Part shown: positions 17,300 through 25,244 of the stretch, piece by piece
How the letters are laid out: each line of letters opens with the position of its first letter
Numbering within the stretch: position 1 is the first letter of the stretch
NCBI GenBank assembly: GCA_019637195.1
Contig: JAHBWA010000065.1
Span: forward strand, 1-45,383
Source: Labilithrix sp.
Lineage (GTDB): Bacteria; Myxococcota_A; Polyangia; Polyangiales; Polyangiaceae
Direction of reading: 5' to 3'
Length of the DNA stretch: 45,383 bases
The notes under the pieces: generated by a model
The model's input: only the letters and a program-made list of their open reading frames with translations
The model's database searches: none
What the model was told of the DNA's origin: nothing
Made by a program: the position numbers and the translations under genes

Positions 17300-18139
17300 C
17301 CGGATCGTGGGACTCACCCTCGACGACGCTCGACCACGCGTTGGCGAGGCCGATCCGGCCGCTGACGCCGAGCTTCTTGTAGCCGTCGCGGGCGAGCTCC
17401 CTCGAGCGGGCCTCGTTGAGGCCCAGGTCGTCGGCGATCGTCTCGAGCGGGGCGTGGCCGAGGAGCGCGCAGGTCATCGCGCGCTCGCGCGCCGACAGCC
17501 GCTTGCGACCTCCCAGGTAGCCGTGCAAGAGCGCGACGCGACGCGCCCACCGGGTCGAGCCCGCGCATGACGAGGTCGAGCACGGCCACGTCCCGCTTGG
17601 TGAAGCGAGGCGCGCGGCCGTGACGATCGATCGCGAAGTGGAGCTCGACGTCGGGGGAGAGCGCGTAGACGAGCTTCAGCCGGTCCGTGAGGTCCAGGAG
17701 GGTCCAGTACTTCTCGTCGAGCGTGCCGGCGCGGTCGCGGGCTCGTCGCGGATCGGGGTCGTGGTAGATGCGATGGCGGCCTGCGTCGCGAACCACGCGC
17801 TGCACGACGGGATCGTGCACGTAGCTCTCGGCGCGCAGCTCCTCGTCGAAGGTGACGATGCCCAAGCTGCTGGCCGCCCCGACGCCGTACATGATGTCGA
17901 GCCGGAAGCCGAGGAGCGGATCCCGCTCGTCCGCTCGGGGGCGTGAGCCGATGCCGAGGTGCCCGCTCGACGCGTCGAGCGCGCCCGGCGATGCGAACGA
18001 GCCCTGCGGCGCGAAACGCTCCGGCGTCTGGGTGGGGCGCCTGCGCCGAGAGCGCGACGCATGCGTCGAGCGCGCGCCGAGCGACGACGAGCGTCGCGTT
18101 TGCCGCCGAAGGAGAATCGCGATTGTTCCCGGGCGCCAC
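17300..18139 (-). pseudogene. LuxR-type regulator, broken by two frameshifts
   Basis: A paralog of the regulator at 3454, now spread over three frames. Frame 1 (from ATG at 18139) reads ARRALDACVALSAQAPHPDA. After a shift near 17980, frame 2 reads RDPLLGFRLDIMYGVGAASS, AESYVHDPVVQRVVRDAG, LDEKYWTLLDLTDRLKLVYA. After a one-base shift near 17548, frame 3 reads GGRKRLSARERAMTCALLGH then LGLNEARSRELARDGYKKLG, the HTH. The pieces align in order with the intact copy. Frame 3 has no stop where the paralog ends and would run into the convergent gene, so the end is also altered. Loss of function is likely unless the indels are sequencing errors. Confidence 0.8.
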
Positions 18140-18288
18140 GAAGAGTCCTCTACCTCATTCATTTGACGGGGCTACTCGCCGGACGCGCTCACGTAAGGTT
18201 GGAGTCGGGTGAACGCTCGCCGCGTCGACCTTCGTTGTCGGGTCGGCCGAGACGCTCTCGCGAGCAACCCTAGAAAGGGCCGTCGAGA

Positions 18289-19494
18289 ATGATTCGGCTG
18301 CGCACGTCTCCATGGTTCGCGCACACCCTCGCGCTCGGGTGTGGAGCGAACGCGCTCGTCGTCGACGGCGACGTCCCCGACGATCTCCTCGACGCCGGGA
18401 GTGACGCCCGAGACGCCGGGGGCGACGTTCGCGACGCGCCCCCCGAGGTCGACGCGTCGATCCGCACCCACCTCGTCACGCCGAGCAGCGACGTCGTCGC
18501 GTTCGAGCCGCGCGCGGCCGTCGCGGTTCGCAGCGGGCAGGCGGCGTCGTTCACCGTCACCACGAGCGCGGCCTTCGAGATCCTCGTCGAGGGGACGTGC
18601 GCGGCCGGTACGTGGACCGGTGGCGTCTACACGACAGGGCCCGTCACCGCGGACTGCACGGTCGTCTTCGCGCGCGGGTGCGACACGTGCGGAGGCGCGT
18701 GTGTCACGTACGGGACGCCCGACGTGTGGACGAGCTTCGGCGCGTTCGAGGTCTGCGCGAACACCTGCGCGATCACGCCTCGCCCGGCTCCCGCGTGCGG
18801 GACCTGCGACCCGAAATGCGGGATCGGTGAGTCGTGCATCAACGGGCAGTGCCGCTGCGTCGCCGGCCCACGGCCCTGCACGGGGATGGTCGCCGCGCCG
18901 CACTGCGCACGGCCGGGGTGCCTCTTCACCGAAGGGAGCGAGCTCGATCCCGTGGCGCCGATTCGGCATCACTTCGTGGAGGTCAACGCGCGCAAGAACG
19001 AGCCGTTCTGGCTGCACCTGCAGTTCGACGGCATGTTCGCCGGGACGACATACCCATACGTGATGGAGTGCGTCGCAGGAGCGGGTGAGTTCCGCTTCCC
19101 GAGCGGCTCGAGTCAGGCAGCCAACTTCGAAGCCGACGGCACGATCACGAACATGACGGAGCTCGAGCTGCGGACCAGCGTAGTGAGGAGCTGCCTGCCC
19201 TTCGAAGCGGCGCCGCCGATCTACTCTCCACGAGCTCTCCGTGTACTGCTCCACGCTCACCTCGACCGGCACGGCCGTCGTCCTCGGGACGCCTCAGCTC
19301 GTGCGCCACGTCCAGAGCTCGTGGTCGATGGCGAGCTCGACGCCCTTCTCGGTCACGTGCCCGGCCAACGAGGCCGTCGTGCGCGTCCGAGGGCGCGCGC
19401 CGGGGGATGGCTCGACGGCATCGGCGTCGGCTGCGGGCGCATGCAGGGCCGACGCGTGGTGAGCGTCGTCGAACGATCGCGCTGGCGTCGCTAG
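18289..19494 (+). CDS. Cys-rich exported protein with two compensating frame changes
   Basis: A protein of about 400 residues, probably a lipoprotein. Start MIRLRTSPWFAHTLALGCGA gives a short hydrophobic stretch and lipobox LALGC, then an Asp/Gly-rich linker. A Cys-rich EGF-like region (about residues 130-205) includes CDTCGGACVTYG and CGIGESCINGQCRC. About 19228-19400 the protein-like frame is not the long one: it reads HELSVYCSTLTSTGTAVVLG and VTCPANEAVVRVRGRAPG in the neighbouring frame. The original frame then resumes as GGWLDGIGVGCGRM, a jacalin-like end. Two opposite single-base changes would explain this. The stop (TAG 19492-19494) overlaps that of the convergent AraC gene. Confidence 0.6.
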   Translation: MIRLRTSPWFAHTLALGCGANALVVDGDVPDDLLDAGSDARDAGGDVRDAPPEVDASIRTHLVTPSSDVVAFEPRAAVAVRSGQAASFTVTTSAAFEILVEGTCAAGTWTGGVYTTGPVTADCTVVFARGCDTCGGACVTYGTPDVWTSFGAFEVCANTCAITPRPAPACGTCDPKCGIGESCINGQCRCVAGPRPCTGMVAAPHCARPGCLFTEGSELDPVAPIRHHFVEVNARKNEPFWLHLQFDGMFAGTTYPYVMECVAGAGEFRFPSGSSQAANFEADGTITNMTELELRTSVVRSCLPFEAAPPIYSPRALRVLLHAHLDRHGRRPRDASARAPRPELVVDGELDALLGHVPGQRGRRARPRARAGGWLDGIGVGCGRMQGRRVVSVVERSRWRR

Positions 19495-20513
19495 ACCTCC
19501 GCCCCGCGCCCGGACGATCGCGGGGCAGAGCGGGCAGCTCGGGGCGGGACGAAGGCGCGGCTCTCGGGCTCGCACCCCGAGCGCGCGAAGGCGCTCGGCG
19601 AGCAGCCGGCGTGGCGCGTGAACGCGGTGCTGAAGGCGCTCGCCGACTGGTAGCCGACCCGCTCCGCCAGCTCGGCGAGCGGCGGACGCTCGCGGCAGAG
19701 GAGGTCCTTCGCGATCGCGATGCGCCACTCGGCGAGGTACTCCATCGGCGGCATCCCCACCTTCTGGGTGAATCGTTCGGCGAACACCGCGCGCGACATG
19801 CCGGCTGTGCGCGCGAGCTCCTCTACCGTCCAGCGAAGCGCGAAGTCTTCGTGCATGCGATGCAGCGCGCGCGCGAGCGCGGGGACGGCGAGGCCCGCGA
19901 GGAGGCCCTGCTCGCGCCTGGCTGCGGCAGACGCGGGCTGGAAGCGCAGGGCCTCGACGAGGAGCACCTCGACGAGGCGCTCGAGGATCAGATCGCGGCC
20001 GGGCTGACGGCTCGCGGTCTCCTCCGCGATGAGCTCGACGAGCCGCCGGATGCGCGACGCCCCCGGCTCGTCGCGACGGACGAGGACCATCGACGGGAGC
20101 AGCTTCACGAGGAGCTGCGCGTTCGCTTGGTCGAACCGGAAGTAGCCGCCGAGCTGGCGCATCGTGGCCTGCACCGCCTTCGTGCCGTGACGAAGCTCCT
20201 CGACGGGCCCCGGCGCCGGCGCGACGGGCACCGGCTTCATCTTCGGATCGCTGGCCATCGTGAAGCTCGGGATGGCGGGGAGGAGGACGAAGTCTCCTTC
20301 CTTCAGCTCGATGCGGCCGACGCCCTCGGGATCGAGGAAACACGACCCCTGGAGCATGAGGCAGAAGCCGGCGTCCTGGTAGCCCGCGTAGCGCACCGCC
20401 CAGCGCCCGGCGCCGCTGATGACCTTGGAGAGGACGGCCTGCGGGCGGAGGAGGGCGATGACCTCGGCCAGCGGATCTCGGTTCACGGACGGGTCAGACG
20501 ATCGCGAATGCAT
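19491..20513 (-). CDS. AraC-family regulator with Cupin_6 sensor domain
   Basis: A 340-residue transcription factor. Residues about 12-95 form a cupin of the AraC Cupin_6 type (PLAEVIALLRPQAVLSKVIS, GRIELKEGDFVLLPAI). Residues about 210-310 are the double HTH: ALRWTVEELARTAGMSRAVF, FTQKVGMPPMEYLAEWRIAI, LAELAERVGYQSASAFSTAF, ending FTRHAGCSPSAFARS. Members of this group commonly control an adjacent oxidoreductase. Here the SDR gene starts only 51 bp away on the other strand, so both promoters and the operator must lie in 20514-20564 or inside the coding ends. Its stop codon shares bases with that of the gene at 18289. Confidence 0.9.
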   Translation of the reverse strand: MHSRSSDPSVNRDPLAEVIALLRPQAVLSKVISGAGRWAVRYAGYQDAGFCLMLQGSCFLDPEGVGRIELKEGDFVLLPAIPSFTMASDPKMKPVPVAPAPGPVEELRHGTKAVQATMRQLGGYFRFDQANAQLLVKLLPSMVLVRRDEPGASRIRRLVELIAEETASRQPGRDLILERLVEVLLVEALRFQPASAAARREQGLLAGLAVPALARALHRMHEDFALRWTVEELARTAGMSRAVFAERFTQKVGMPPMEYLAEWRIAIAKDLLCRERPPLAELAERVGYQSASAFSTAFTRHAGCSPSAFARSGCEPESRAFVPPRAARSAPRSSGRGAEV

Positions 20514-20564
20514 TCCGGACTGGGCATTATAGCTCGTCTTGTCTTCGAGCCGTACGGTCCAGGC

Positions 20565-21383
20565 ATGAAGAACGTGCTCATCACGGGTTGCTCCTCTGGA
20601 TACGGCCGAGCCACGGCGCTGCAGTTCCTCGAACGCGGGTGGAACGTCGTCGCGACGATGCGCTCGCCAGGGAAGGCAGGGTTCCCGAAGGCCGACCGGC
20701 TACGCGAGGTTCGGCTCGACGTCACCGATCGCGCGTCGATCGACGCGGCGATCCGCGAGGGGCTGACGGCGTTCGGCGGGCTCGACGTCGTCGTCAACAA
20801 CGCCGGCATCGGTCTGTTCGGCGCGTTCGAGGCGACCCCGGAGAAGACCGTGCGGGAGGTCTTCGAGACCAACACGTTCGGCGTCATGGCCGTCACGCAG
20901 GCGGTCATTCCGCACTTTCGCGAGCGCCGCGCGGGGACGCTCGTGAACGTCACGTCGAGCGTCGGGATCGTACCGATGCCCCTCGTGGCCGCGTACGTCG
21001 CGAGCAAGTTCGCGATCGAGGGCTTCACCGAGGCGCTCTCCTACGAGCTGTCGTGCTTCGGCGTGCGGACGAAGATCGTCCAGCCGGGCTACGGACCGAC
21101 GACGAGCTTCATCGCGAACTCCGGCGATCGCATGAACGGCACCGTGCCCGAGCCGTACGCGCCGTACGCCCAGCAGCTGATGAGCGGGATGGGGGCCGCC
21201 AAGACGACGAACGCGACCGAGGTCGCGGAGGCCGTCTGGCTCGCGGCGACGGACGGGAGCGACCGCCTGCGGTACGCCGCGGGGCGCGACGCCGAGGACC
21301 TCGCCGCGATGCGCCGCGCGCTGCCCGGAGAGGACTACCTCGGACAGCTGCGCGCCGCGATGGGGCCGAATAGCGGCGCCTGA
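20565..21383 (+). CDS. SDR-family oxidoreductase
   Basis: A 272-residue NAD(P)-dependent short-chain dehydrogenase. The cofactor motif is TGCSSGYG (residues 7-14), the structural motif is NNAG (about 82-85), and the catalytic residues are Ser in NVTSSVGIV, Tyr and Lys in YVASK (about 145-149). R in TMRSPGK after strand 2 suggests NADP preference. Length is normal for the classical type. The substrate cannot be told from sequence. It is divergent from the AraC regulator at 20513, an arrangement in which the regulator typically senses a compound handled by the enzyme (inference). Confidence 0.9.
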   Translation: MKNVLITGCSSGYGRATALQFLERGWNVVATMRSPGKAGFPKADRLREVRLDVTDRASIDAAIREGLTAFGGLDVVVNNAGIGLFGAFEATPEKTVREVFETNTFGVMAVTQAVIPHFRERRAGTLVNVTSSVGIVPMPLVAAYVASKFAIEGFTEALSYELSCFGVRTKIVQPGYGPTTSFIANSGDRMNGTVPEPYAPYAQQLMSGMGAAKTTNATEVAEAVWLAATDGSDRLRYAAGRDAEDLAAMRRALPGEDYLGQLRAAMGPNSGA

Positions 21384-21442
21384 GCGGTCTCCGCGGAGTC
21401 GATGACGAAAAGCGAGCGTCGAGCTGCGGTATCCTCGCTCGG

Positions 21443-21904
21443 GTGGGTGAGCTCACGATCGAGATCCGCACCGCCTTGCGCGCCACCGCAGACGAGGTCT
21501 GGGCTCACGCTTCGACGATGGACGGCGTGAACTACGAGCTCGGTCCCTGGGTGCGGATGACCGTACCCAGGGAGGCGCGCGGCAAGCGCCTCGCCGACGT
21601 CGAGGTGGGACGCGAAGCGTTCGCGAGCGTCCTTTTGCTCTTCGGCGTCGTGCCCTTCGATCGCCATCACCTGACGCTCGAGCGCGTCCTCGAGCGCGGC
21701 TTCGACGAGGAGAGCTGGTCGTGGCTGCAGCGCCGATGGCGCCACGAACGTCGCGTCGAGCCCACCGAGGACGGCTGCGTCGTCACGGATCGGCTCACCG
21801 TGGCTCCGCGGCTCGCGCCCGCCGCCGTGGTCGAGCCCGTCGTTCGATGGCTCTTCGAGCGGCGGCATCGGAACCTGCGCTCGCGCTTCGAGGCCCGCGA
21901 GTAG
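21443..21904 (+). CDS. SRPBCC-family protein
   Basis: A 153-residue protein that starts at GTG 21443. It has the strand-helix pattern of START/polyketide-cyclase-like proteins: an opening strand GELTIEIRTALRATADEVWA with the D-x-V-W helix, then VPFDRHHLTLERVLERGFDE, HERRVEPTEDGCVVTDRLT and a long C-terminal helix VVEPVVRWLFERRHRNLRSR. Such proteins bind hydrophobic ligands in a cavity. No signal peptide. It is 59 bp downstream of the SDR gene on the same strand, so co-transcription is possible. Confidence 0.8.
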   Translation: MGELTIEIRTALRATADEVWAHASTMDGVNYELGPWVRMTVPREARGKRLADVEVGREAFASVLLLFGVVPFDRHHLTLERVLERGFDEESWSWLQRRWRHERRVEPTEDGCVVTDRLTVAPRLAPAAVVEPVVRWLFERRHRNLRSRFEARE

Positions 21905-21960
21905 GCCCCCGTCCGGGACCGAGTCGTCGCGCTGCCGCGACGACGCCCGAGTCAGGCGCG

Positions 21961-22578
21961 ATGGCGTGCGGCGCTCCTCTGGGAACGCTGGTGCGCTACT
22001 GCGACGACTTCGTCGTCATGTGCAAGACGAAGCGAGCATGCGAACAGGCCGAGGTGCGCATCCGGGTCATTCTGGAGCGTCTCGGACTCGAGCTACACCC
22101 GGACAAGACGAGGCGAGTCGAGCTCTACGACGGCAAAGAGGGCTTCGACTTCCTCGGCTGCCACCTGCACAAGCGAATGAGCGGCAAGCTGCTGGAGGAG
22201 AAAGGCCAACGCCTCTACTTCCTCCAGCGCTGGCCGTCCCAGCGCTCGATGCAGCGTATTCGGCAGCGCGTGAAGGACCTAACCCCGAGGTCGAAATGCC
22301 ACGCGGACATCCGCGAGGTCATTGCCGCCCTCAACCCCGTCCTGCGTGGGTGGGGGCAGTACTTCCGCACCGGCAACGCCGCGAAGTGCTTCAACCGGCT
22401 CGACAGCTACGTCTGGCGTCGGCTCCTCTCCCTACGCGTGAAGCGGAAGGAGCGGAACCTTCGCGCTGGCGAAGTGCGCGCCTGGAGCCGCGAGTACTTC
22501 GAGAACCTCGGCCTTCACCGCCTGCGCGGGACCGTCCGCTATCCGGAGCAGTCCTTCTGGCAACGGGAGGCCGCGTAA
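21961..22578 (+). pseudogene. ltrA: group II intron reverse transcriptase/maturase, C-terminal part
   Basis: A fragment of about 205 residues. It starts within the RT palm at LVRYCDDFVVMC, which contains the catalytic pair DD (here YCDD instead of the usual YADD), and continues with ERLGLELHPDKTRRVELYDG and FDFLGCHLHKR. The maturase (GIIM) domain follows (VIAALNPVLRGWGQYFRTGN, then SYVWRRLLSLRVKRK), ending SFWQREAA. RT motifs 0-4, including the first catalytic Asp, are missing. No endonuclease domain is present, as in several bacterial classes. The open frame reaches back to 21721 inside the SRPBCC gene without homology. Confidence 0.85.
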
Positions 22579-22603
22579 TGCTGCGTGTCGACAGATCACC
22601 CGT

Positions 22604-22636
22604 AAGCCGTGTGCGGGAAATCCGCACGCACGGTTT
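22604..22636 (+). ncRNA. group II intron domain V
   Basis: The RNA forms AGCCGU paired with ACGGUU, a two-base bulge (CG on the 3' side), a second stem GUGCGG with CCGCAC and a GAAAU loop. The catalytic AGC triad is at 22605-22607. This is the diagnostic structure of domain V. Confidence 0.88.
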
Positions 22637-22695
22637 GAAAGGGGGTCTTGACCCGAACCTCCGCGCCAATGCGGAGAAGAGGTAAGGATCTACCA

Positions 22696-22962
22696 ATGGC
22701 GGAGAGGCTCCTCGTCGTGGAAGAGGCCTTCGTCGCGCGCGGTCGCGGGGTGCTGCTGCTCCCGCGCTTCACCGCCGGAGCGAGCTCTCCGACGAAGCTG
22801 TCCGTGACCCTCCGGCGTCCGGACGGCACCGAGCGCGAGACCGTGGCCACGATGGAGACCTCGCACGTGCGGGGGGCGCTCGCGCCGTGGGCGATGTTCC
22901 GCCTCGCGGAGCTGGCGCCGGAAGACGTCCCTCCCGGCACCGAGCTCTGGACCCGTGACTGA
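22696..22962 (+). CDS. small beta-barrel protein, EF-Tu domain 2-like
   Basis: An 88-residue protein starting MAERLLVVEEAFVARGRGVL, which resembles the PVEDVFTIPGRGTVV opening of the EF-Tu second domain. It is followed by beta-strand patterns (PTKLSVTLRRPDGTERETVA) and an end AELAPEDVPPGTELW that is typical of small myxobacterial proteins of this type. No GTPase domain or catalytic motif. The start is immediately after the intron 3' end, so the native promoter may have been displaced. Function unknown; the fold similarity is by pattern. Confidence 0.6.
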   Translation: MAERLLVVEEAFVARGRGVLLLPRFTAGASSPTKLSVTLRRPDGTERETVATMETSHVRGALAPWAMFRLAELAPEDVPPGTELWTRD

Positions 22963-23310
22963 CGCCGAGGGCACGCGCCCGGCGCACACGAGTAGCTCGT
23001 CGAGCCCGTGCGGTTCCTAAACGGTCCAGGGATCATGCTTCAGATCCGAGCGGCTACGATGACGCGATCTCGGTGATCTCGACGGGCGCAATCCGCTGCC
23101 CTGAGCGCGTTGCGTGTGGGTCTGTGCATCCGCACTACGCTCAGAATCGGAGAGCTGGTTCTTGTCGGGGAGGCTTCGAGGGTGAGGTCTGCGTCCTTTG
23201 GGGCATACGGGACGCCCGCACGAGCGCTTCGTTCTCATTCAACGCGCTGTCAGCTTGCGTGAACGAACGATTCCGTGCCGCTCGATGCCCACCACGCTAT
23301 CGTCGCTCCA
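22963..23310. other. 348-bp gap with no gene recognised
   Basis: No frame has a plausible start with protein-like sequence. GC content is visibly lower than in the flanking genes. It should contain the promoter of the hydrolase gene at 23311. Confidence 0.4.
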
Positions 23311-24180
23311 ATGTCCTTCCCGAGTCGTCGAGACTTCCTCGTGACCGCCGCCGGCGCTTTCGCCGCGTTGGCTGGCTGCAAGCGCACCTCTGTCGCCAGC
23401 GGGCCTTCCGACAAGCCTTACCTCGAACGCCTCGCGTCGTTTCGGACGAAATTGACGCGTGTCGGCCCCGCGCCGCAATCAGCAGAGAATACCGCGCCGC
23501 CTGAAGGCGTTCGCGAAATCCAATATCGCTCTGGTGCGTTAGACCTCCCTGCATGGTTGAAGATCGCTCCTGATGCGCCGTCAAAGGCGCCCGCGGTGGT
23601 CTACTTTCATGGCGGTTTTGCGTTCGGTCCGGGGGACTTCGAGGACGCGCTGCCGCTCGGCGAACGCCGCGCCTTGCTTTGTCCGACGCTGCGCGCCGAA
23701 AACGGCAATCCTGGCACGTTCGAAATGTTCCTTTCGGAGCTGGAGGACGCCGCCGCCGCCGTCCGGTGGCTCGCCGCTCAAACCTTCGTCGATCCGGAGC
23801 GGATCTACACGTTCGGCCATAGCGCCGGGGGCTTGATCTCCGCGCTGCTTTCGCTTCGTGACGGCGTCCCGTGCAAGCACGGTGGAAGCTCTGGAGGTCT
23901 CTACGACGATCAACTCTTCTCCGGCATGGAAGAGACTCCGTTCGATCCGCGGGAGGCTACCGAGTGCCGCATGCGCTTGCTCGTGGGCAATGTTCGCTGG
24001 ATGCGGCGCCGCCACTACGCCTATTGCGGCAAAGATGATCGGTGGCAAGCGGTTCAAGCTGCGCGACGAGAGAGCGGAACGTCGTCACTCCTCTCGATCA
24101 AGGAGTTCCCCGGCGACCACTTCACGAGCCTGGCGCCTGCCATCGCCGCGTACGCGGCGCTCATCGCGCAGGAGGGGTGA
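23311..24180 (+). CDS. exported alpha/beta hydrolase (lipoprotein)
   Basis: A 289-residue hydrolase. The start at 23311 gives MSFPSRRDFLVTAAGAFAAL with a twin-arginine SRRDF motif and lipobox ALAGC, so it may be exported folded by Tat and lipidated. The fold shows the oxyanion strand AVVYFHGGFAFG, the nucleophile elbow GHSAGG (Ser about 172), a likely acidic residue after strand 6, and the catalytic His in FPGDHFTS near the C-terminus. HGGF suggests an esterase/lipase of the alpha/beta group (dienelactone hydrolase- or BD-FAE-like). Codon use is less GC-biased than in its neighbours, hinting at transfer. Confidence 0.85.
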   Translation: MSFPSRRDFLVTAAGAFAALAGCKRTSVASGPSDKPYLERLASFRTKLTRVGPAPQSAENTAPPEGVREIQYRSGALDLPAWLKIAPDAPSKAPAVVYFHGGFAFGPGDFEDALPLGERRALLCPTLRAENGNPGTFEMFLSELEDAAAAVRWLAAQTFVDPERIYTFGHSAGGLISALLSLRDGVPCKHGGSSGGLYDDQLFSGMEETPFDPREATECRMRLLVGNVRWMRRRHYAYCGKDDRWQAVQAARRESGTSSLLSIKEFPGDHFTSLAPAIAAYAALIAQEG

Positions 24181-24325
24181 GGTCGTACGAATAGACATTG
24201 CGTAGCGCGCGCGCCCGTGTTTCGGGCCGACGATTGAGGCGGCGGCGCGCGGGTTATCGCTGACGCCAGCGCTCGTGCACTGCGGCGGCTGGTCGTGCCG
24301 CAGGCGCGCACCGCCGAGGTCCTTC

Positions 24326-24558
24326 GGAAGCGGCTCTTCTGCGGGAGGTTGGAGGCCAACGAGATCGATCCATTGACCCTCTTTGTGTCTCGGCTTGGGC
24401 GCGGGCAGAGGGGTAGGGGGCTTGCCTCCTCGTAGCGGGACGCGTGGGGTTGTTGCCCCTTGTCTCGCACGAGGTGAAGCACCCGGTAGGCATCAAGTAC
24501 TTCGATGCGCGGGGGGCGCGCAGTCGGAGCACGGCCTCGGCTCCGGTGAGGGAGTAGC
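24326..24558 (-). mobile_element. decayed right end of an ISKra4-type element
   Basis: The minus strand from about 24558 reads SLTGAEAVLRLRAPRASK, then in other frames LHLVRDKGQQPHASRYEE and DTKRVN. This is the C-terminus of the ISKra4 transposase at 9972, with at least two indels. Downstream similarity continues to the terminal repeat: AGCGGCTCTTCT at 24329-24340 and CAACGAGATCG further in match the intact element's right end. The left 1.5 kb is missing and no flanking duplication is seen. The rest of 24181-24655 holds nothing recognised. Confidence 0.88.
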
Positions 24559-24655
24559 CTCGCGGAGCCGGCGCTGGAAGACGTCCCTCTCGCTCTGCAC
24601 GAGCTTCCGGCGCGGGCGGTGTGAAGGGCCTTGAGGACCCTGCTAGCATTGGTGG

Positions 24656-25237
24656 GTGCGACTCGATCGGCCCTCCGTCCTCCTCCTCCTCTCGGCCACC
24701 CTCGGCGCGATCGGCGCGGCAGGGTGCTCGAGCCCGGCGACCAAGGGCGAGCCCATCGCCTTTCGGGAGTTGGCGGTCGGGCGCGAGGGGCTCGCGAGCT
24801 CCGAGCCCGAGGTGTGCAGTCGCAAGGCGGCGGGCACGGTCTTTCAGGTGGAGGGCTACGTGCACTGGCGGCAGGAAGGCGAGCTCTGCGCCGGAGACAC
24901 GTGCACCGTGGAGATCTTCCAGGCGAACAAGCCCGACGGCAGCCCGCTGCGGCGGCCCGATCTCCCGCTCGAGCAGCAGGCCGGCTACGATGGGTACGTC
25001 CGCGTGCTCGTCGGGTTGAGGGGCATGTTCGACGGCTTCATCGAGAAGCCGAAGCTCGAGAACCCGCGGTGGGCGGGCAAGGACATCACGGTCGGCGAGG
25101 TCGCCAAAGACAGCCTCGCGCTCCATCTCTCGGACCGGTCGCTCGTGAACAACCGCACGCGGATCCGGGCGTTCATCAAGGTGTCCGACGTGAACGGCGC
25201 CTGCGAAGTGCGCTACGTGGGCGGCGAGCGCCTATGA
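24656..25237 (+). CDS. lipoprotein of unknown function
   Basis: A 193-residue lipoprotein starting at GTG 24656: LDRPSVLLLLSATLGAIGA then lipobox GAAGC (Cys 24). The mature part is beta-rich (TVFQVEGYVHWRQEGELCAG, GYDGYVRVLVGLRG, TRIRAFIKVSDVNGACEVRY) with paired cysteines and no catalytic motif I recognise. The stop is seven bases before the start of the ferritin-like lipoprotein gene, so the two are almost certainly one operon and may act together at the outer membrane. Confidence 0.8.
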   Translation: MRLDRPSVLLLLSATLGAIGAAGCSSPATKGEPIAFRELAVGREGLASSEPEVCSRKAAGTVFQVEGYVHWRQEGELCAGDTCTVEIFQANKPDGSPLRRPDLPLEQQAGYDGYVRVLVGLRGMFDGFIEKPKLENPRWAGKDITVGEVAKDSLALHLSDRSLVNNRTRIRAFIKVSDVNGACEVRYVGGERL

Positions 25238-25244
25238 TGCGGCG

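Larger units (their letters stand above)
21961..22690 (+). mobile_element. group II intron, 5'-truncated
   Basis: The stretch holds the C-terminal half of an intron-encoded reverse transcriptase (to 22578), followed at the expected distance by a catalytic domain V (22604-22636) and a likely domain VI hairpin (about 22654-22682). Domains I-III, the 5' splice site and the N-terminal half of the enzyme are missing: similarity starts abruptly near 21985. The element is therefore dead. Its 3' end lies just before the gene at 22696, but the exact junction is not certain. Confidence 0.8.
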
